The notes beneath the pieces were generated by a model, which searched no databases, was not told where the DNA came from, and saw only the letters and a list, made by a program, of their open reading frames with translations. A program made the position numbers and the translations under genes. Of a DNA stretch of 64,000 nucleotides, positions 45,634 to 54,650 are shown one piece after another. Numbering within the stretch: position 1 is the first letter of the stretch; the number at the start of each line of letters is the position of its first letter. The DNA lies in the NCBI GenBank assembly GCA_902492205.1, contig CABUKU010000017.1, forward strand, positions 6,428 to 70,427. Direction: 5' to 3'. The stretch is from an uncultured Bacteroides sp. GTDB taxonomy: Bacteria; Bacteroidota; Bacteroidia; Bacteroidales; Bacteroidaceae.

Positions 45634-46128
45634 ATGCCTATATTCTATAATAAAGTAGACAGATTGAATCCGCAAAACAGAGAAGCTCCCAAGAAATGGT
45701 ACTTGCTTCCGAAGAGTATTTCACAGATTACCGAAGAGGAGTTTTATCAGAAAATAGCCAATGACTTAGGTATGAGAAGCGGACAGGTAAAAGCTGTTTT
45801 CCAGTCTGCCGAAGATATAGCCGGAACTGCTCTTTGCGACGGACATACTGTGAAATTCGGTAATATTGGTACTTTCAGCGTATCAATCAGATGCTGGGGT
45901 TCCGTAAGGGAAGAAGAAGCAACTGTAGCTAAAATCCGTGAGAAATGTATTAATTTCCTGCCCGGACTTGCTATTGCCGAGAAAATAAATAAAGCATCTG
46001 TCAGATCTGCCGACACACTGAAAGGCGGAAAGAAGGATCCAGTTGAAGAGAAATCCAATGAAATATCTGTTATTGGAGTAAATAATAATGACGTTGATGA
46101 TGAAAGCATATTGTTGACAGAGGAATAA
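45634..46128 (+). CDS. HU-like DNA-binding protein (Bacteroidetes HU-HIG type)
   Basis: A 164-residue protein. Residues 1-120 are the HU-type fold of the Bacteroidetes HU-HIG family: MPIFYNKVDRLNPQN opening, the helical body with MRSGQVKAVFQ, and HTVKFGNIGTFSVSI as start of the beta arm. An acidic, asparagine-rich tail of about 40 residues follows, which is longer than in plain HU. It binds DNA as a dimer. The gene stands alone. It may be a nucleoid protein, but many paralogs exist and the particular role is unknown. Confidence 0.88.
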   Translation: MPIFYNKVDRLNPQNREAPKKWYLLPKSISQITEEEFYQKIANDLGMRSGQVKAVFQSAEDIAGTALCDGHTVKFGNIGTFSVSIRCWGSVREEEATVAKIREKCINFLPGLAIAEKINKASVRSADTLKGGKKDPVEEKSNEISVIGVNNNDVDDESILLTEE

Positions 46129-46154
46129 CCAGTGATAATTACTTCTATGTTGGT

Positions 46155-46198
46155 AATCCCCGTTCTTAAGACTTAGGTCGAAAGAATGGGGATTTTTA
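46155..46198 (+). terminator. Terminator after the HU-like gene
   Basis: AATCCCCGTTCTT pairs with AAGAATGGGGATT with one mismatch, followed by a T-run. Confidence 0.75.
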
Positions 46199-46220
46199 TT
46201 ACCATTTTCATTTGTTAACA

Positions 46221-46318
46221 ATAAGGCTAAAAATCGGCTTCTTAGGGAGAGCCGGGGTGAGACATTATGGAGACTCCCCCCGACTCTCCCTAAGGAGCCG
46301 ATTTTTGCCCTATAAGGC
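46221..46318. repeat. inverted-repeat element between HU-like and GDPD genes
   Basis: Arms of about 30 bases: AAAAATCGGCTTCTTAGGG and CCCTAAGGAGCCGATTTTT, extended by TTAGGGAGAG/CTCTCCCTAA and flanked by ATAAGGC/TATAAGG. The loop is about 28 bases and GC-rich. It resembles the palindrome at 48218-48338 in design but not in sequence. No gene lies between 46128 and 46417. Confidence 0.75.
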
Positions 46319-46343
46319 GTAAAATTTGATGTCCGTATAATTC

Positions 46344-46395
46344 AAAAACAATCCTCCATGAAGATGTAAAAATATCTTTATGGAGGATTGTTTTT
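46344..46395 (-). terminator. terminator of the GDPD-PP2C gene
   Basis: AAAAACAATCCTCCATGAAGA and its complement at 46373-46394 form a 20-pair hairpin with one mismatch. The minus strand ends in TTTTT. Confidence 0.8.
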
Positions 46396-46416
46396 ATCCT
46401 TATTGAGCAAAAAAGA

Positions 46417-48180
46417 TTACAAATGGAGCTTGATTTTCAGATACGCACGATCGTCAAACGAACGGTTACCTTTCTTCATTCCTTTGGTACTTTTGTAGAG
46501 ACTCATACATAGCGGATCTTTTTTCAGGATGTCTGCCAGATAAGATTCGGACTCCTGCAGAGTGGAGTGTAGTTCGGGGTATCCGTCCGATGAAAGGATG
46601 ATTTCTTTCACATTGCTGCCCACAGGGAAGATGTTCACCAGATTCATGTTGACAGGGAAGCCGTCGAATACGGGGAAAGCATAGGGCTGTGCGGGATTTG
46701 GATTGTTTTGCAACACGGCTTGCTGTTGCAGGAAAGGATAGATGAAGTCTCGCCCCACGTCATGCGCTGCGAGGTCTTCCATTGTCATGCCTCCCGCAAG
46801 TGCCGCTTCATTGAATGCTGCACGAGCATCCGCCATGATGCCGTCTATCTTTTTCTCGTTGCGCGAATACAGTGTGCCGATGATGCATTGGCAGTCACCC
46901 ACCTGCCACACCTCATTGCGTTGTGCACTGTATATCACTCCGTTGGCAGTGAAGCGTCTGCCGGGTTGCTCTTTCAGCCCTTGCAGCAGATTGTGCTCTT
47001 TGTAGAAGGAATAAATGCGGTCTGTTATTCTGCCCACGGCTTGCTCCGCAGTGATGTCGGAAGGGAAATCGCGAATGGCTTCCAATGCAAGCTCCATAGC
47101 CAGTCTGCCGGAAGCCTTGCCGTCCAGCGTGAAGTCCGACTTGCTTGTAGCTCCGTCTATCACGGCTGCAAAGTGTGGGGTGACAAGGATGCCGTCCTCG
47201 TTTGTCTCGGGAGAATGCTTTCCTTTCAGGTAACATTCCTCAATGGTGAATCTAGGAAATTCTTTTTGTTCCGGGCGGTATTCGCTTTCCATTTTTCTGC
47301 TGTTTAAATATTTTTTCAGGTATGCCGGGCGGTCGGTTTGCAGGATGGTTGCCCCGAGTGTGTCTATGAGGTAGCCGTAACCACGGTCGGGGTTGACGAG
47401 CGAACAGTCGTCGTCATGTCCTCCGGCGTGCGTGTCCCACAATGTGTTGTACCAGATGTGGCATTTGCCTTTCATTATTTCTTTTACCTGCAAGGGCAGC
47501 GGGTTCGTGTCATGGGCAAACTTGAACTCGATTGCTGCGGGCTTCAACACACGAAGGTAATCATTTAATTTCACGATTGCATCGTCTGCATCGAGATTAA
47601 CTTTCGGCATGAAGATTACCCGGTCCAGATACTTGCCATAGTCACGCTTTACCTGTTGTGCGGGAGCATCGCTTTTCATAACCACGAGGTTGGTAGTACC
47701 TGTCTTTTCGAGCAATTCCATTACTTGGTCGAAGTAGTCGAATGCCTTGTCGAGATTGAGCATGATACGTCCCTTTGCCGCGAGCAGTGCTTCTTCGAGG
47801 GTCGGCACTTTATGGATGGTCTTGATGTGGCAACCGTTTCTCAGTTGCAAAGCCTTTATCTCTGCCAGCGTGTGGTCTTCCGGTCGTCCCGTTCCGGTAG
47901 TGGTGCGGTCGAGGGTGTTGTCGTGCAAAAGGATGAGCACGCCATCCTTGGTGCGTGCAAGGTCTATCTCCACCATGTCCACACCCATATCTATGGCATA
48001 TTCTATGGCTTGGACGGAGTTTTCACAGGCATTCCGCCAGTCGCCACGGTGGGAGACTACGAGGACATCCTTGCTATTTGGATTGAAGATTTTATTGCGT
48101 ATCTCTGTTACATGATTAGGCTGCGCCACGGCGGTGAGGGCGAGGAGTAACAGGAGAGTCAGAGTGAATTGTCTTTTCAT
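46417..48180 (-). CDS. secreted GDPD-PP2C-like fusion protein
   Basis: A 587-residue protein with signal peptide (MKRQFTLTLLLLLALTAVAQ). Residues 38-290 form a glycerophosphodiester phosphodiesterase TIM barrel with the catalytic set H44-R-G, E71/D73 and H86-D87. Residues 310-585 match the PP2C-type phosphatase metal motifs in order: NED (327-329), AVIDGATS (D342, G343), QVGDC (G428, D429), LSSDGYPEL (D532) and FDDRAYL (D577). The start at 48180 is chosen because an earlier in-frame start at 48309 lies upstream of the signal peptide and crosses a palindromic repeat. It follows a SusD gene of an ECF-controlled SusCD set. A role in breaking glycerophosphodiesters and removing the phosphate is inferred; the PP2C part may be regulatory or inactive. 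Confidence 0.82.
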   Translation of the reverse strand: MKRQFTLTLLLLLALTAVAQPNHVTEIRNKIFNPNSKDVLVVSHRGDWRNACENSVQAIEYAIDMGVDMVEIDLARTKDGVLILLHDNTLDRTTTGTGRPEDHTLAEIKALQLRNGCHIKTIHKVPTLEEALLAAKGRIMLNLDKAFDYFDQVMELLEKTGTTNLVVMKSDAPAQQVKRDYGKYLDRVIFMPKVNLDADDAIVKLNDYLRVLKPAAIEFKFAHDTNPLPLQVKEIMKGKCHIWYNTLWDTHAGGHDDDCSLVNPDRGYGYLIDTLGATILQTDRPAYLKKYLNSRKMESEYRPEQKEFPRFTIEECYLKGKHSPETNEDGILVTPHFAAVIDGATSKSDFTLDGKASGRLAMELALEAIRDFPSDITAEQAVGRITDRIYSFYKEHNLLQGLKEQPGRRFTANGVIYSAQRNEVWQVGDCQCIIGTLYSRNEKKIDGIMADARAAFNEAALAGGMTMEDLAAHDVGRDFIYPFLQQQAVLQNNPNPAQPYAFPVFDGFPVNMNLVNIFPVGSNVKEIILSSDGYPELHSTLQESESYLADILKKDPLCMSLYKSTKGMKKGNRSFDDRAYLKIKLHL

Positions 48181-48217
48181 TTGGGGTAATGGTTTTATGA
48201 TGATGTAATTCTTATTT

Positions 48218-48338
48218 CCCCTCCTTATTGAGGAGGGGTTAGGGGTGGTGGTAGGAAAGAATACCTTATAGTTATCATTAATAGATAGGTATTTATTGTC
48301 TACCACCACCCCCTGCCCCTCCTCAATAAGGAGGGGAG
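48218..48338. repeat. GC-rich palindromic repeat, copy 2
   Basis: Complete copy of the element at 1-107. Each end carries its own palindrome (CCCCTCCTTATTGAGGAGGGG on the left and CCCCTCCTCAATAAGGAGGGG on the right). Between them lie the long arms GTTAGGGGTGGTGGTAG and CTACCACCACCCCCTGCC, with a loop including GAATACCTTATAGT shared with copy 1. It separates the SusD gene from the GDPD-PP2C gene on the minus strand. Confidence 0.88.
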
Positions 48339-48349
48339 GTTAAAATACA

Positions 48350-50161
48350 TTAATAGTATCCTTCATTCTGTTCTTCCTCAATGCTCCCGGCAGGTTTCAG
48401 CCTGTCGATGTGTGTTTGAGGTATGGGGCGCAGTTTGTGGTACTCTTTGATGCTGGATGCATCTTTGTTGAACTTCTTGGCAAACTCCACGAGCTTTTCA
48501 CAGCGCACGAGGTCTTCCCAACGGCAGGTTTCGCCTAAGAGTTCGCGTCCGCGCTCATCGAGCATGAAGTTGACGAAATCTGTGCCGGCAAGCTGTTCTT
48601 TGGTTACTTTGATGTCGTTGTAGGTACTGTGGGTGTTGCCTTTTTCACCGCCTTCGATTGTCCAGTATTGGTCGGTCTTTTTCTCGCCTTCCGCCCAAGC
48701 TGCTCTTTCCCTTATGACGTTGATGTACTTGGCTGCCGTTTCAAAGTCATTCTTTCTCCCGGCTGCTTCGGCTGCTATCAGGTAGGTTTCGCCAAGGCGC
48801 ATGCGCACCCATTCACGCGATGACTTTTGTTCTGCAATGGAAGGACGGTTGGGCGCCACGTGCTTGATGAGTGTGGGATATTGCTTGGAGTCGTGCATTT
48901 CATACGGGAAGTACACGTAGCTGCGATTGGCACGAAGCACTTTCATTTCCTTGCTGTCGGCTTTCAACCCGGTTTTCTCTATGGTGAAGTAAATAGCAGT
49001 GTCGCCCAGCGCGAATTTCTTCTTGCCTGCAATCTGACCTTTTGCCGCATCGGGTGTGAAGTACACTCCGTCTTTGTCGTCTTTCAACTCCTGCCATGTG
49101 GGGATTTTACTTTCATCGTTTGACAGGTATGCCCATCGGAAGCTCTTGTAGTAACGTGAGTCGTTCTTGCGGTCGAAGAGTTCCAACAAGGTCTTTTCGG
49201 TGGGGCGGAAGCGCTTATACGGACGTCCGTAGAAAATATCTCTTGCCATAACGCCGGACAATTCATAGTCGCACAGCCAGAACATGTGGAACCAGTTGCC
49301 ATTGTCATTAAAGATAGGGTTGTTGGTGAACTGCACGGCGAAGATAACCTCGGAGTTTCCCATGTTGTCAATGTCCCAAAGGTCAGCAAAGTTCTTTTGC
49401 AGTGCATAGGGGCCTTCATTTATGACATACTCGGAGAAATAGAGTGCACTGTCGGCATCGGTCGTTTGTTTTCCCCTGTTTTCGGTAATGGCGCTGCATC
49501 GTGTGAGGTACACTTTGGCAAGCAGGTGTGCCGCTGCGAAAGAGGAGGCTTTGCCTTTCTGCGAACCGTCTATTTTAAGCGGAAGATTCTCTACGGCATA
49601 GCGCAGGTCGGTAATGATTCTGTTATAAATATCCGGTATCGAAGCACGTTCAAAACTGGTGCGTATTTCAAAGCTTCCGTCTGTCACGAGAGGCACTTTG
49701 CCGAATTGCTGAACCAGCTCAAAGTAGAGGAACGAACGGATAAAGAGCATTTCCGCCGTGCTTGTCGCTTTCTTTGCCTCGCTCATGTCCGATTTTACAA
49801 TTTGTGCCAGTGCAATGTTTGCATCACTTATTCCCTTGTAGTGGTTTTCCCACATACCTTCCAGAATACTGTGTTCCGGGTTGAGTTGAGTTCCGTAAGA
49901 GTTGAACGCCTGTTTTTGCTTGCCGTCGCTTCCGGCGGTGAACAGGTCGGTTCCCATTTCGGTGAGTACGTCATATTTTTCTCCACTGCATCCCCAGCGA
50001 AGGAAGCTGTAGGCAGCCGCCACGGCGGCATCTACTCCTTCTTCCGTTCCGTAATAGTCATAAGTGAGTTTCGGCGCACCGTCTTCACTGAGCCAGTCCG
50101 AGCAACCGCTTGTCCCCATCAAGGTGAGGAGCATTAACATGAAACTATATATTTTTTTCAT
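48350..50161 (-). CDS. SusD/RagB family nutrient-binding outer membrane lipoprotein
   Basis: A 603-residue lipoprotein. The signal peptide ends in the lipobox LMGTSGC. The N-terminal segment DYYGTEEGVDAAVAAAYSFL and the C-terminal segment with DERGRELLGETCRWEDLVR are classical SusD landmarks. It binds ligand at the cell surface above the SusC channel encoded just before it (22 bases apart). It belongs to the ECF sigma/FecR/SusC/SusD/GDPD locus. The ligand may carry phosphodiesters, judged from the neighbour. Confidence 0.92.
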   Translation of the reverse strand: MKKIYSFMLMLLTLMGTSGCSDWLSEDGAPKLTYDYYGTEEGVDAAVAAAYSFLRWGCSGEKYDVLTEMGTDLFTAGSDGKQKQAFNSYGTQLNPEHSILEGMWENHYKGISDANIALAQIVKSDMSEAKKATSTAEMLFIRSFLYFELVQQFGKVPLVTDGSFEIRTSFERASIPDIYNRIITDLRYAVENLPLKIDGSQKGKASSFAAAHLLAKVYLTRCSAITENRGKQTTDADSALYFSEYVINEGPYALQKNFADLWDIDNMGNSEVIFAVQFTNNPIFNDNGNWFHMFWLCDYELSGVMARDIFYGRPYKRFRPTEKTLLELFDRKNDSRYYKSFRWAYLSNDESKIPTWQELKDDKDGVYFTPDAAKGQIAGKKKFALGDTAIYFTIEKTGLKADSKEMKVLRANRSYVYFPYEMHDSKQYPTLIKHVAPNRPSIAEQKSSREWVRMRLGETYLIAAEAAGRKNDFETAAKYINVIRERAAWAEGEKKTDQYWTIEGGEKGNTHSTYNDIKVTKEQLAGTDFVNFMLDERGRELLGETCRWEDLVRCEKLVEFAKKFNKDASSIKEYHKLRPIPQTHIDRLKPAGSIEEEQNEGYY

Positions 50162-50183
50162 ACCTATATGCTTGTTTAAGTGT

Positions 50184-53100
50184 TTATAATGATAGATTTA
50201 TACCAAACATCCATGTGCTGTAACTGGGTGATGTGCGCCCGTCTGCTCCCTCGGGATCTATACCGGTGAAGTTGGTGAATATGAACGGGTTGTTGGCACT
50301 CAGGTAGAAGCGTATCTTCTGTGCGCCTATCTTCTTGACGATTGTTTCGGGCAGGGTGTAGCCTAATGTAATGTTACGCACGCGCAGGAAGTCGGCTTTG
50401 TCATATCCGAGAGTCTTGATGTAGTCCAGCGTTTCCACATCGGCAGTGGGGCGCGGGAATGCATTGGTGGGGTTGGAGGGTGTCCAGTAATCCAGTTTCA
50501 CTCCATTGGCACGTCCCGGCTTTTCCTCATACTCGATGTTGTTCTTCAACATGCCGCCCACACTTGCATAGAGGAATACGGACAGGTCGAATCCCCGGTA
50601 CTCGAAGTTATTGACCATACTGGCAATGAATTTCGGGCGTTGGCTTCCCAAGATTACCTTGTCCTTGTCCGTGATTTTGTAATCTCCGTCCTGATCCTTT
50701 ACCTTGATGCTGCCCACGGTGAAGTTTCCTCCCTTGTCATTGAACTTGGCCATCTCGGCAAGGTCTTCGGGCGTATTCTGCCAGATGCCTGCTTTCTCGT
50801 AGTTGTAATAAACATCAATGGGCTGCCCTATGAACCATTCGCTGCCTATATCGTCCAGCTTGCCATTGTACAGTTCCACTATCTCTTCCTTATTGGCAGA
50901 GAACATCCAATCCGTACTCCAAGTGAAGTTTTTGCCGATGATGTTCTGTGTGTTCAGCGATATTTCAATACCCTTGTTGCGGGTGGAACCAACATTTGAC
51001 ATCACGCTGGAGAATCCGGATACCACCGGCAACTGGCGTTCGAGCAAAAGGTCGTGTGTGTTCTGCAGATACAGGTCGATAGAACCGTTGATTCTGTTCT
51101 TCAGGAAGCCGAAGTCGAATCCCACGTTCCATTGGTCGGTCGTTTCCCAAGTGAGCAAATCATTCGCCATGAGCTTTGGAGCATAGCCTATCACTTCTGT
51201 TGCCCCGTTGCTGTAAACGTAGTGCTTCATTCCCAGTGCACCTTTGGTCTGGTAGGGATCAACCGATGAGTTACCTGTCTTGCCATAGCCCAGACGGAGT
51301 TTCAGGTTGTCGAGCCATGAGGCATTCTTCAGGAAGTTCTCGTCGCTCATTCGCCATGCCAATGCAGCCGACGGGAAAAGCACCCATTTGTGTCCGTCTG
51401 CCAGTCGGGAAGAACCATCGTAACGGGCGGAGACAGTGACAAGGTATTTACCCATGAAGCCGTAATTGATACGCCCCATGAAAGAAGCCATGTTCCATTT
51501 GGTATAGTTGCTCTTCACGCCGTCTACCATGAGCCCGGCAGCAAGGTCGTAGTATTTGAGAATATCGGACGGCAGGTTTTGCACACCGGAGTTGTTCGTT
51601 TCCTCCAAGTCTTGTTGGATAGATTGCAAAAGGGTTGCGCCGATGGAGTGCTTACCGCCTCCGAACTCTTTGTTATAGGAGAAGTAGTTCTCCCAAGTGA
51701 ACATGCTGTACTTCTCGGTAGCATTCTTTGCGTAGGATGTTCCGAGTTGCCTTTCTGTTGTCTCGGCAGTGAAGTACTCATAATCCTGCACGGTACGGGA
51801 GTCGATGCCGAAGTTGGAACGGAACGTCAGCCCGTCAACCGGGAGCTTCACATCCACATAGTAACTGCCGAGGAAACGGCTGGTCTTCAACGGGCGATCC
51901 ACTGCACCGTCCACCATGTTCATCATCGGATTATACATCAATGCATCGCTTCCCACCAAAGAGGGAACTGTGCCGTCATCGTTATACAAACGCCCCAGTG
52001 GGGTTACTCTGTATACGTAGTTATCCTTTTCCATGTCACTGCCCCTGTTTTGCACCGAGTGCGAGAATTGGGTTTGCGCACCTATCTTCACATACTTGTT
52101 GATGGTGTGGTTCAGATTCAGGCGGACGGAGTATCTCTCATAGTTCTTGTCTTTCATGATGCCTTCTGTCTTGTTATAAGTGACGGAAGCCATGAAGTTG
52201 GTCTTCGAGCCTCCTCCGCGGATGTTCAGTTGGTGGTCTGTAATGATGCCGTTGCGGGTAACTTCATCAAACCAGTTGTGTGAGCGTACACGCGAAGGAT
52301 CATAATTACCGTTCTCGTCATATCCCATCAATACGGACTCCATTACATACTCGTCTTGCTTGAACATGGGCAGAAGCATATCTTGCTCCTTGCTGGGGGT
52401 AGCCGATGTGTATTGATTCTTGCCCGTGCTGTTTCTGTATGCCTCGCGGGTGAACTCCGCATATTCGGCACCGTTCATCAAATCCAGCTTGTTCTGTATC
52501 GTCTGCACTCCCACATAACCGTTGTAATCAACGTGGGTTCTGCCTTCTTTCCCCTGCTTGGTTGTGATGATGATAACGCCGTTGGCTCCACGTGAACCAT
52601 AGATAGCGGTAGCGGATGCATCCTTCAATACTTCCATGGATTCAATATCCGCCGGACTTATTTCTCCCATTCCGCCTGTTACGGGAATCCCGTCTATGAC
52701 AAACAACGGATCGTTGCTTGCATTGATGGAACGCTTGCCACGGATAAGGATGGACGGGGTATCTCCCGGTTCCCAACTGGAATTGGAAACGACTACTCCC
52801 GAAGCTCTGCCCTGCAAAGCACTGGCAGCCGAAGTGACGGGTACAGCAGCAACTTTGGAAGAGTTAATGGAAGCGACAGAACCGGTAAGGTCTCTCTTCT
52901 TCACTGTTCCGTATCCCACAACTACAACTTCATCGAGTTGCTTGGAATCCTCCAATAAAGTAATGGTAAACGAATTCTTGTCTTTCACTTTCAGCTCTTG
53001 TCCCAGATAACCTACATAAGTGATAGCCAAAAGGTCTTCCGGCAATACATTATCAATGGAGAAGTTACCGTCAACATCGGTGATTGTGCCGTTGGTTGTG

Positions 53101-53504
53101 CCTTTAACAAGGATACTTGCCCCGATGATAGGTTCTCCTTTTTCGTCGGCAATTACACCTTTCACGGTTTTAGGTTTGCTACTGCTTTTAGATTCCTGAA
53201 TACTGATCTTGGAGATAACGATCATCTTGTTCTGCAACTGATAGCTCAGGTCTTTATCTAAGACTTTAGATAATACGTCTTCTATCGTAGCATTCTTGAA
53301 GTTTTCAGAGATTAGTTTGTTCTCATTTACTTCGTCTGTTTTGTAAATGATGGACAAACCTGCTTGCTGTTCCACTTCTTTCAAGACATTCTTCAGCGGT
53401 TCCGCCTTGAATTCTTTGTTGATTGTCTGTGCATTGAGAACCATTCCTCCTATACACATGATAACTAAAAGAAGCAGCCGTAAGATTTTGTTTCGGTTGT
53501 TCAT
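50184..53504 (-). CDS. SusC/RagA family TonB-dependent transporter with STN domain
   Basis: A 1106-residue outer membrane receptor. After a signal peptide (ending near LNA-Q) come the STN signalling domain (about residues 27-100, with FKAEPLKNVLKEVEQQAGL) and a carboxypeptidase-regulatory-like domain (about 113-195). The plug (from LDEVVVVGYGTVKKRDLTGSV) and beta barrel follow. The STN domain is the part that signals to a FecR anti-sigma in other systems, and a FecR gene lies 36 bases upstream. It probably both imports a nutrient and triggers transcription of the locus. Confidence 0.95.
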   Translation of the reverse strand: MNNRNKILRLLLLVIMCIGGMVLNAQTINKEFKAEPLKNVLKEVEQQAGLSIIYKTDEVNENKLISENFKNATIEDVLSKVLDKDLSYQLQNKMIVISKISIQESKSSSKPKTVKGVIADEKGEPIIGASILVKGTTNGTITDVDGNFSIDNVLPEDLLAITYVGYLGQELKVKDKNSFTITLLEDSKQLDEVVVVGYGTVKKRDLTGSVASINSSKVAAVPVTSAASALQGRASGVVVSNSSWEPGDTPSILIRGKRSINASNDPLFVIDGIPVTGGMGEISPADIESMEVLKDASATAIYGSRGANGVIIITTKQGKEGRTHVDYNGYVGVQTIQNKLDLMNGAEYAEFTREAYRNSTGKNQYTSATPSKEQDMLLPMFKQDEYVMESVLMGYDENGNYDPSRVRSHNWFDEVTRNGIITDHQLNIRGGGSKTNFMASVTYNKTEGIMKDKNYERYSVRLNLNHTINKYVKIGAQTQFSHSVQNRGSDMEKDNYVYRVTPLGRLYNDDGTVPSLVGSDALMYNPMMNMVDGAVDRPLKTSRFLGSYYVDVKLPVDGLTFRSNFGIDSRTVQDYEYFTAETTERQLGTSYAKNATEKYSMFTWENYFSYNKEFGGGKHSIGATLLQSIQQDLEETNNSGVQNLPSDILKYYDLAAGLMVDGVKSNYTKWNMASFMGRINYGFMGKYLVTVSARYDGSSRLADGHKWVLFPSAALAWRMSDENFLKNASWLDNLKLRLGYGKTGNSSVDPYQTKGALGMKHYVYSNGATEVIGYAPKLMANDLLTWETTDQWNVGFDFGFLKNRINGSIDLYLQNTHDLLLERQLPVVSGFSSVMSNVGSTRNKGIEISLNTQNIIGKNFTWSTDWMFSANKEEIVELYNGKLDDIGSEWFIGQPIDVYYNYEKAGIWQNTPEDLAEMAKFNDKGGNFTVGSIKVKDQDGDYKITDKDKVILGSQRPKFIASMVNNFEYRGFDLSVFLYASVGGMLKNNIEYEEKPGRANGVKLDYWTPSNPTNAFPRPTADVETLDYIKTLGYDKADFLRVRNITLGYTLPETIVKKIGAQKIRFYLSANNPFIFTNFTGIDPEGADGRTSPSYSTWMFGINLSL

Positions 53505-53540
53505 AGTGTTTTCAATTAGATTAGTTGTTACATAAAATAC

Positions 53541-54533
53541 TTACTCTTTGATATATATATCGTTTTCTTTGCGCTCTATCTTAATAGGGATGATTTCGGA
53601 AATGGCATTAAGCACTTCTCCTATGGTTTCCCCGTTCCGAATGGAAACTCTGAACTCTTTGCTTTCGTTCTTGCCGGATTCCAAAGTGATGTTTACATTG
53701 TATTGCCGTGACAACTTGGTGACAAGCTCTTTTAATGTAATGGCATCATATTCTATCCTGTTTTCCGACCATGCTTTGGCTTGAACGGCATTGACTTTGT
53801 TACGGGTGAATTTGTTTGAAACGCGGTCTAACCGGACAGACTCTCCCGGTGACATACCTATCGCTTGTCCTTTATACAATAAATCGACAGCCCCTTCAAG
53901 TAAGGTAGTTGTAACAAACGAATCGTCGGAGTAAGCAGTGACATTGAATTTAGTTCCTTTTACCTGCACGTCATAACTTCCTGTTTTGACAATGAAAGTT
54001 GCTCCGTTGTGTTTGGTTACTTCAAAGTAGGCCTCTCCGTCAAGTTCCACTTCACGGTTGGCGGCATTGAATCGGTTGGAGTACTTCAAGGTAGAGCCTG
54101 CATTGAGCCAAACTACCGTTCCGTCCGAAAGTTCCATTTTACTTTTCTCACCATAAGGAGCTTCGAATGCAAAGTAAGATTCGGGCTGCAAGTAAGGCTT
54201 TATCTCCCATACGCCATATCCTCCGATGATGAATAATAAGATAACCGCTGCGATGCCGGCTGCCTTTCTCCAGATAGGAAGTTTGCGAGCGGGGAGCATT
54301 GGGATAATGGCTTCTTGTGTACGGATTTTGCATTGCAAGCGTTTCCATTCATTCAGCACTTCAACATCCTCTTGTTTGAGTTGCAGCCATTCTTTCTCCC
54401 ATTGTTTGAATTGTGCCCGGTTCGATTCATTGCTTTGAATGAAATCGAACAAACACTTTTCATCATCCCTTGAGATTTTACCCTCAAAGTAAAGAACGGC
54501 AAGATTGCGGATGTCTTTTTCTACGTTTTCCAT
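53541..54533 (-). CDS. FecR family anti-sigma factor
   Basis: A 330-residue inner membrane protein. A cytosolic N-terminal region (residues 1-85) is followed by a transmembrane helix at about 91-109. The FecR domain is at about 120-215 (SKMELSDGTVVWLNAGSTLKY and its following strands), and a DUF4974 domain lies at about 255-330. It holds the ECF sigma factor until the SusC STN domain signals. The sigma gene lies 117 bases upstream and a hairpin lies between them. Confidence 0.92.
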   Translation of the reverse strand: MENVEKDIRNLAVLYFEGKISRDDEKCLFDFIQSNESNRAQFKQWEKEWLQLKQEDVEVLNEWKRLQCKIRTQEAIIPMLPARKLPIWRKAAGIAAVILLFIIGGYGVWEIKPYLQPESYFAFEAPYGEKSKMELSDGTVVWLNAGSTLKYSNRFNAANREVELDGEAYFEVTKHNGATFIVKTGSYDVQVKGTKFNVTAYSDDSFVTTTLLEGAVDLLYKGQAIGMSPGESVRLDRVSNKFTRNKVNAVQAKAWSENRIEYDAITLKELVTKLSRQYNVNITLESGKNESKEFRVSIRNGETIGEVLNAISEIIPIKIERKENDIYIKE

Positions 54534-54591
54534 AATTCTGTTTCTATAAGATGTAACAACTAATATTTATTTTACCCAACCTGTAAAAACG

Positions 54592-54625
54592 GAAAAAGCA
54601 GAAACTTTTTTATTTCTGCTTTTTC
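54592..54625 (-). terminator. Terminator-like hairpin between sigma and FecR genes
   Basis: GAAAAAGCAGAAA pairs with TTTCTGCTTTTTC, giving T-runs on both strands. It could make sigma transcripts more abundant than those of the downstream genes. Confidence 0.55.
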
Positions 54626-54650
54626 ATCCTGTTTCGTTAATGAATCCAGG

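Noticed and set aside
48181..48309. 43-codon N-terminal extension of the GDPD-PP2C gene
   Set aside because: It would place a signal peptide in the middle of the protein and translate through the palindromic repeat.
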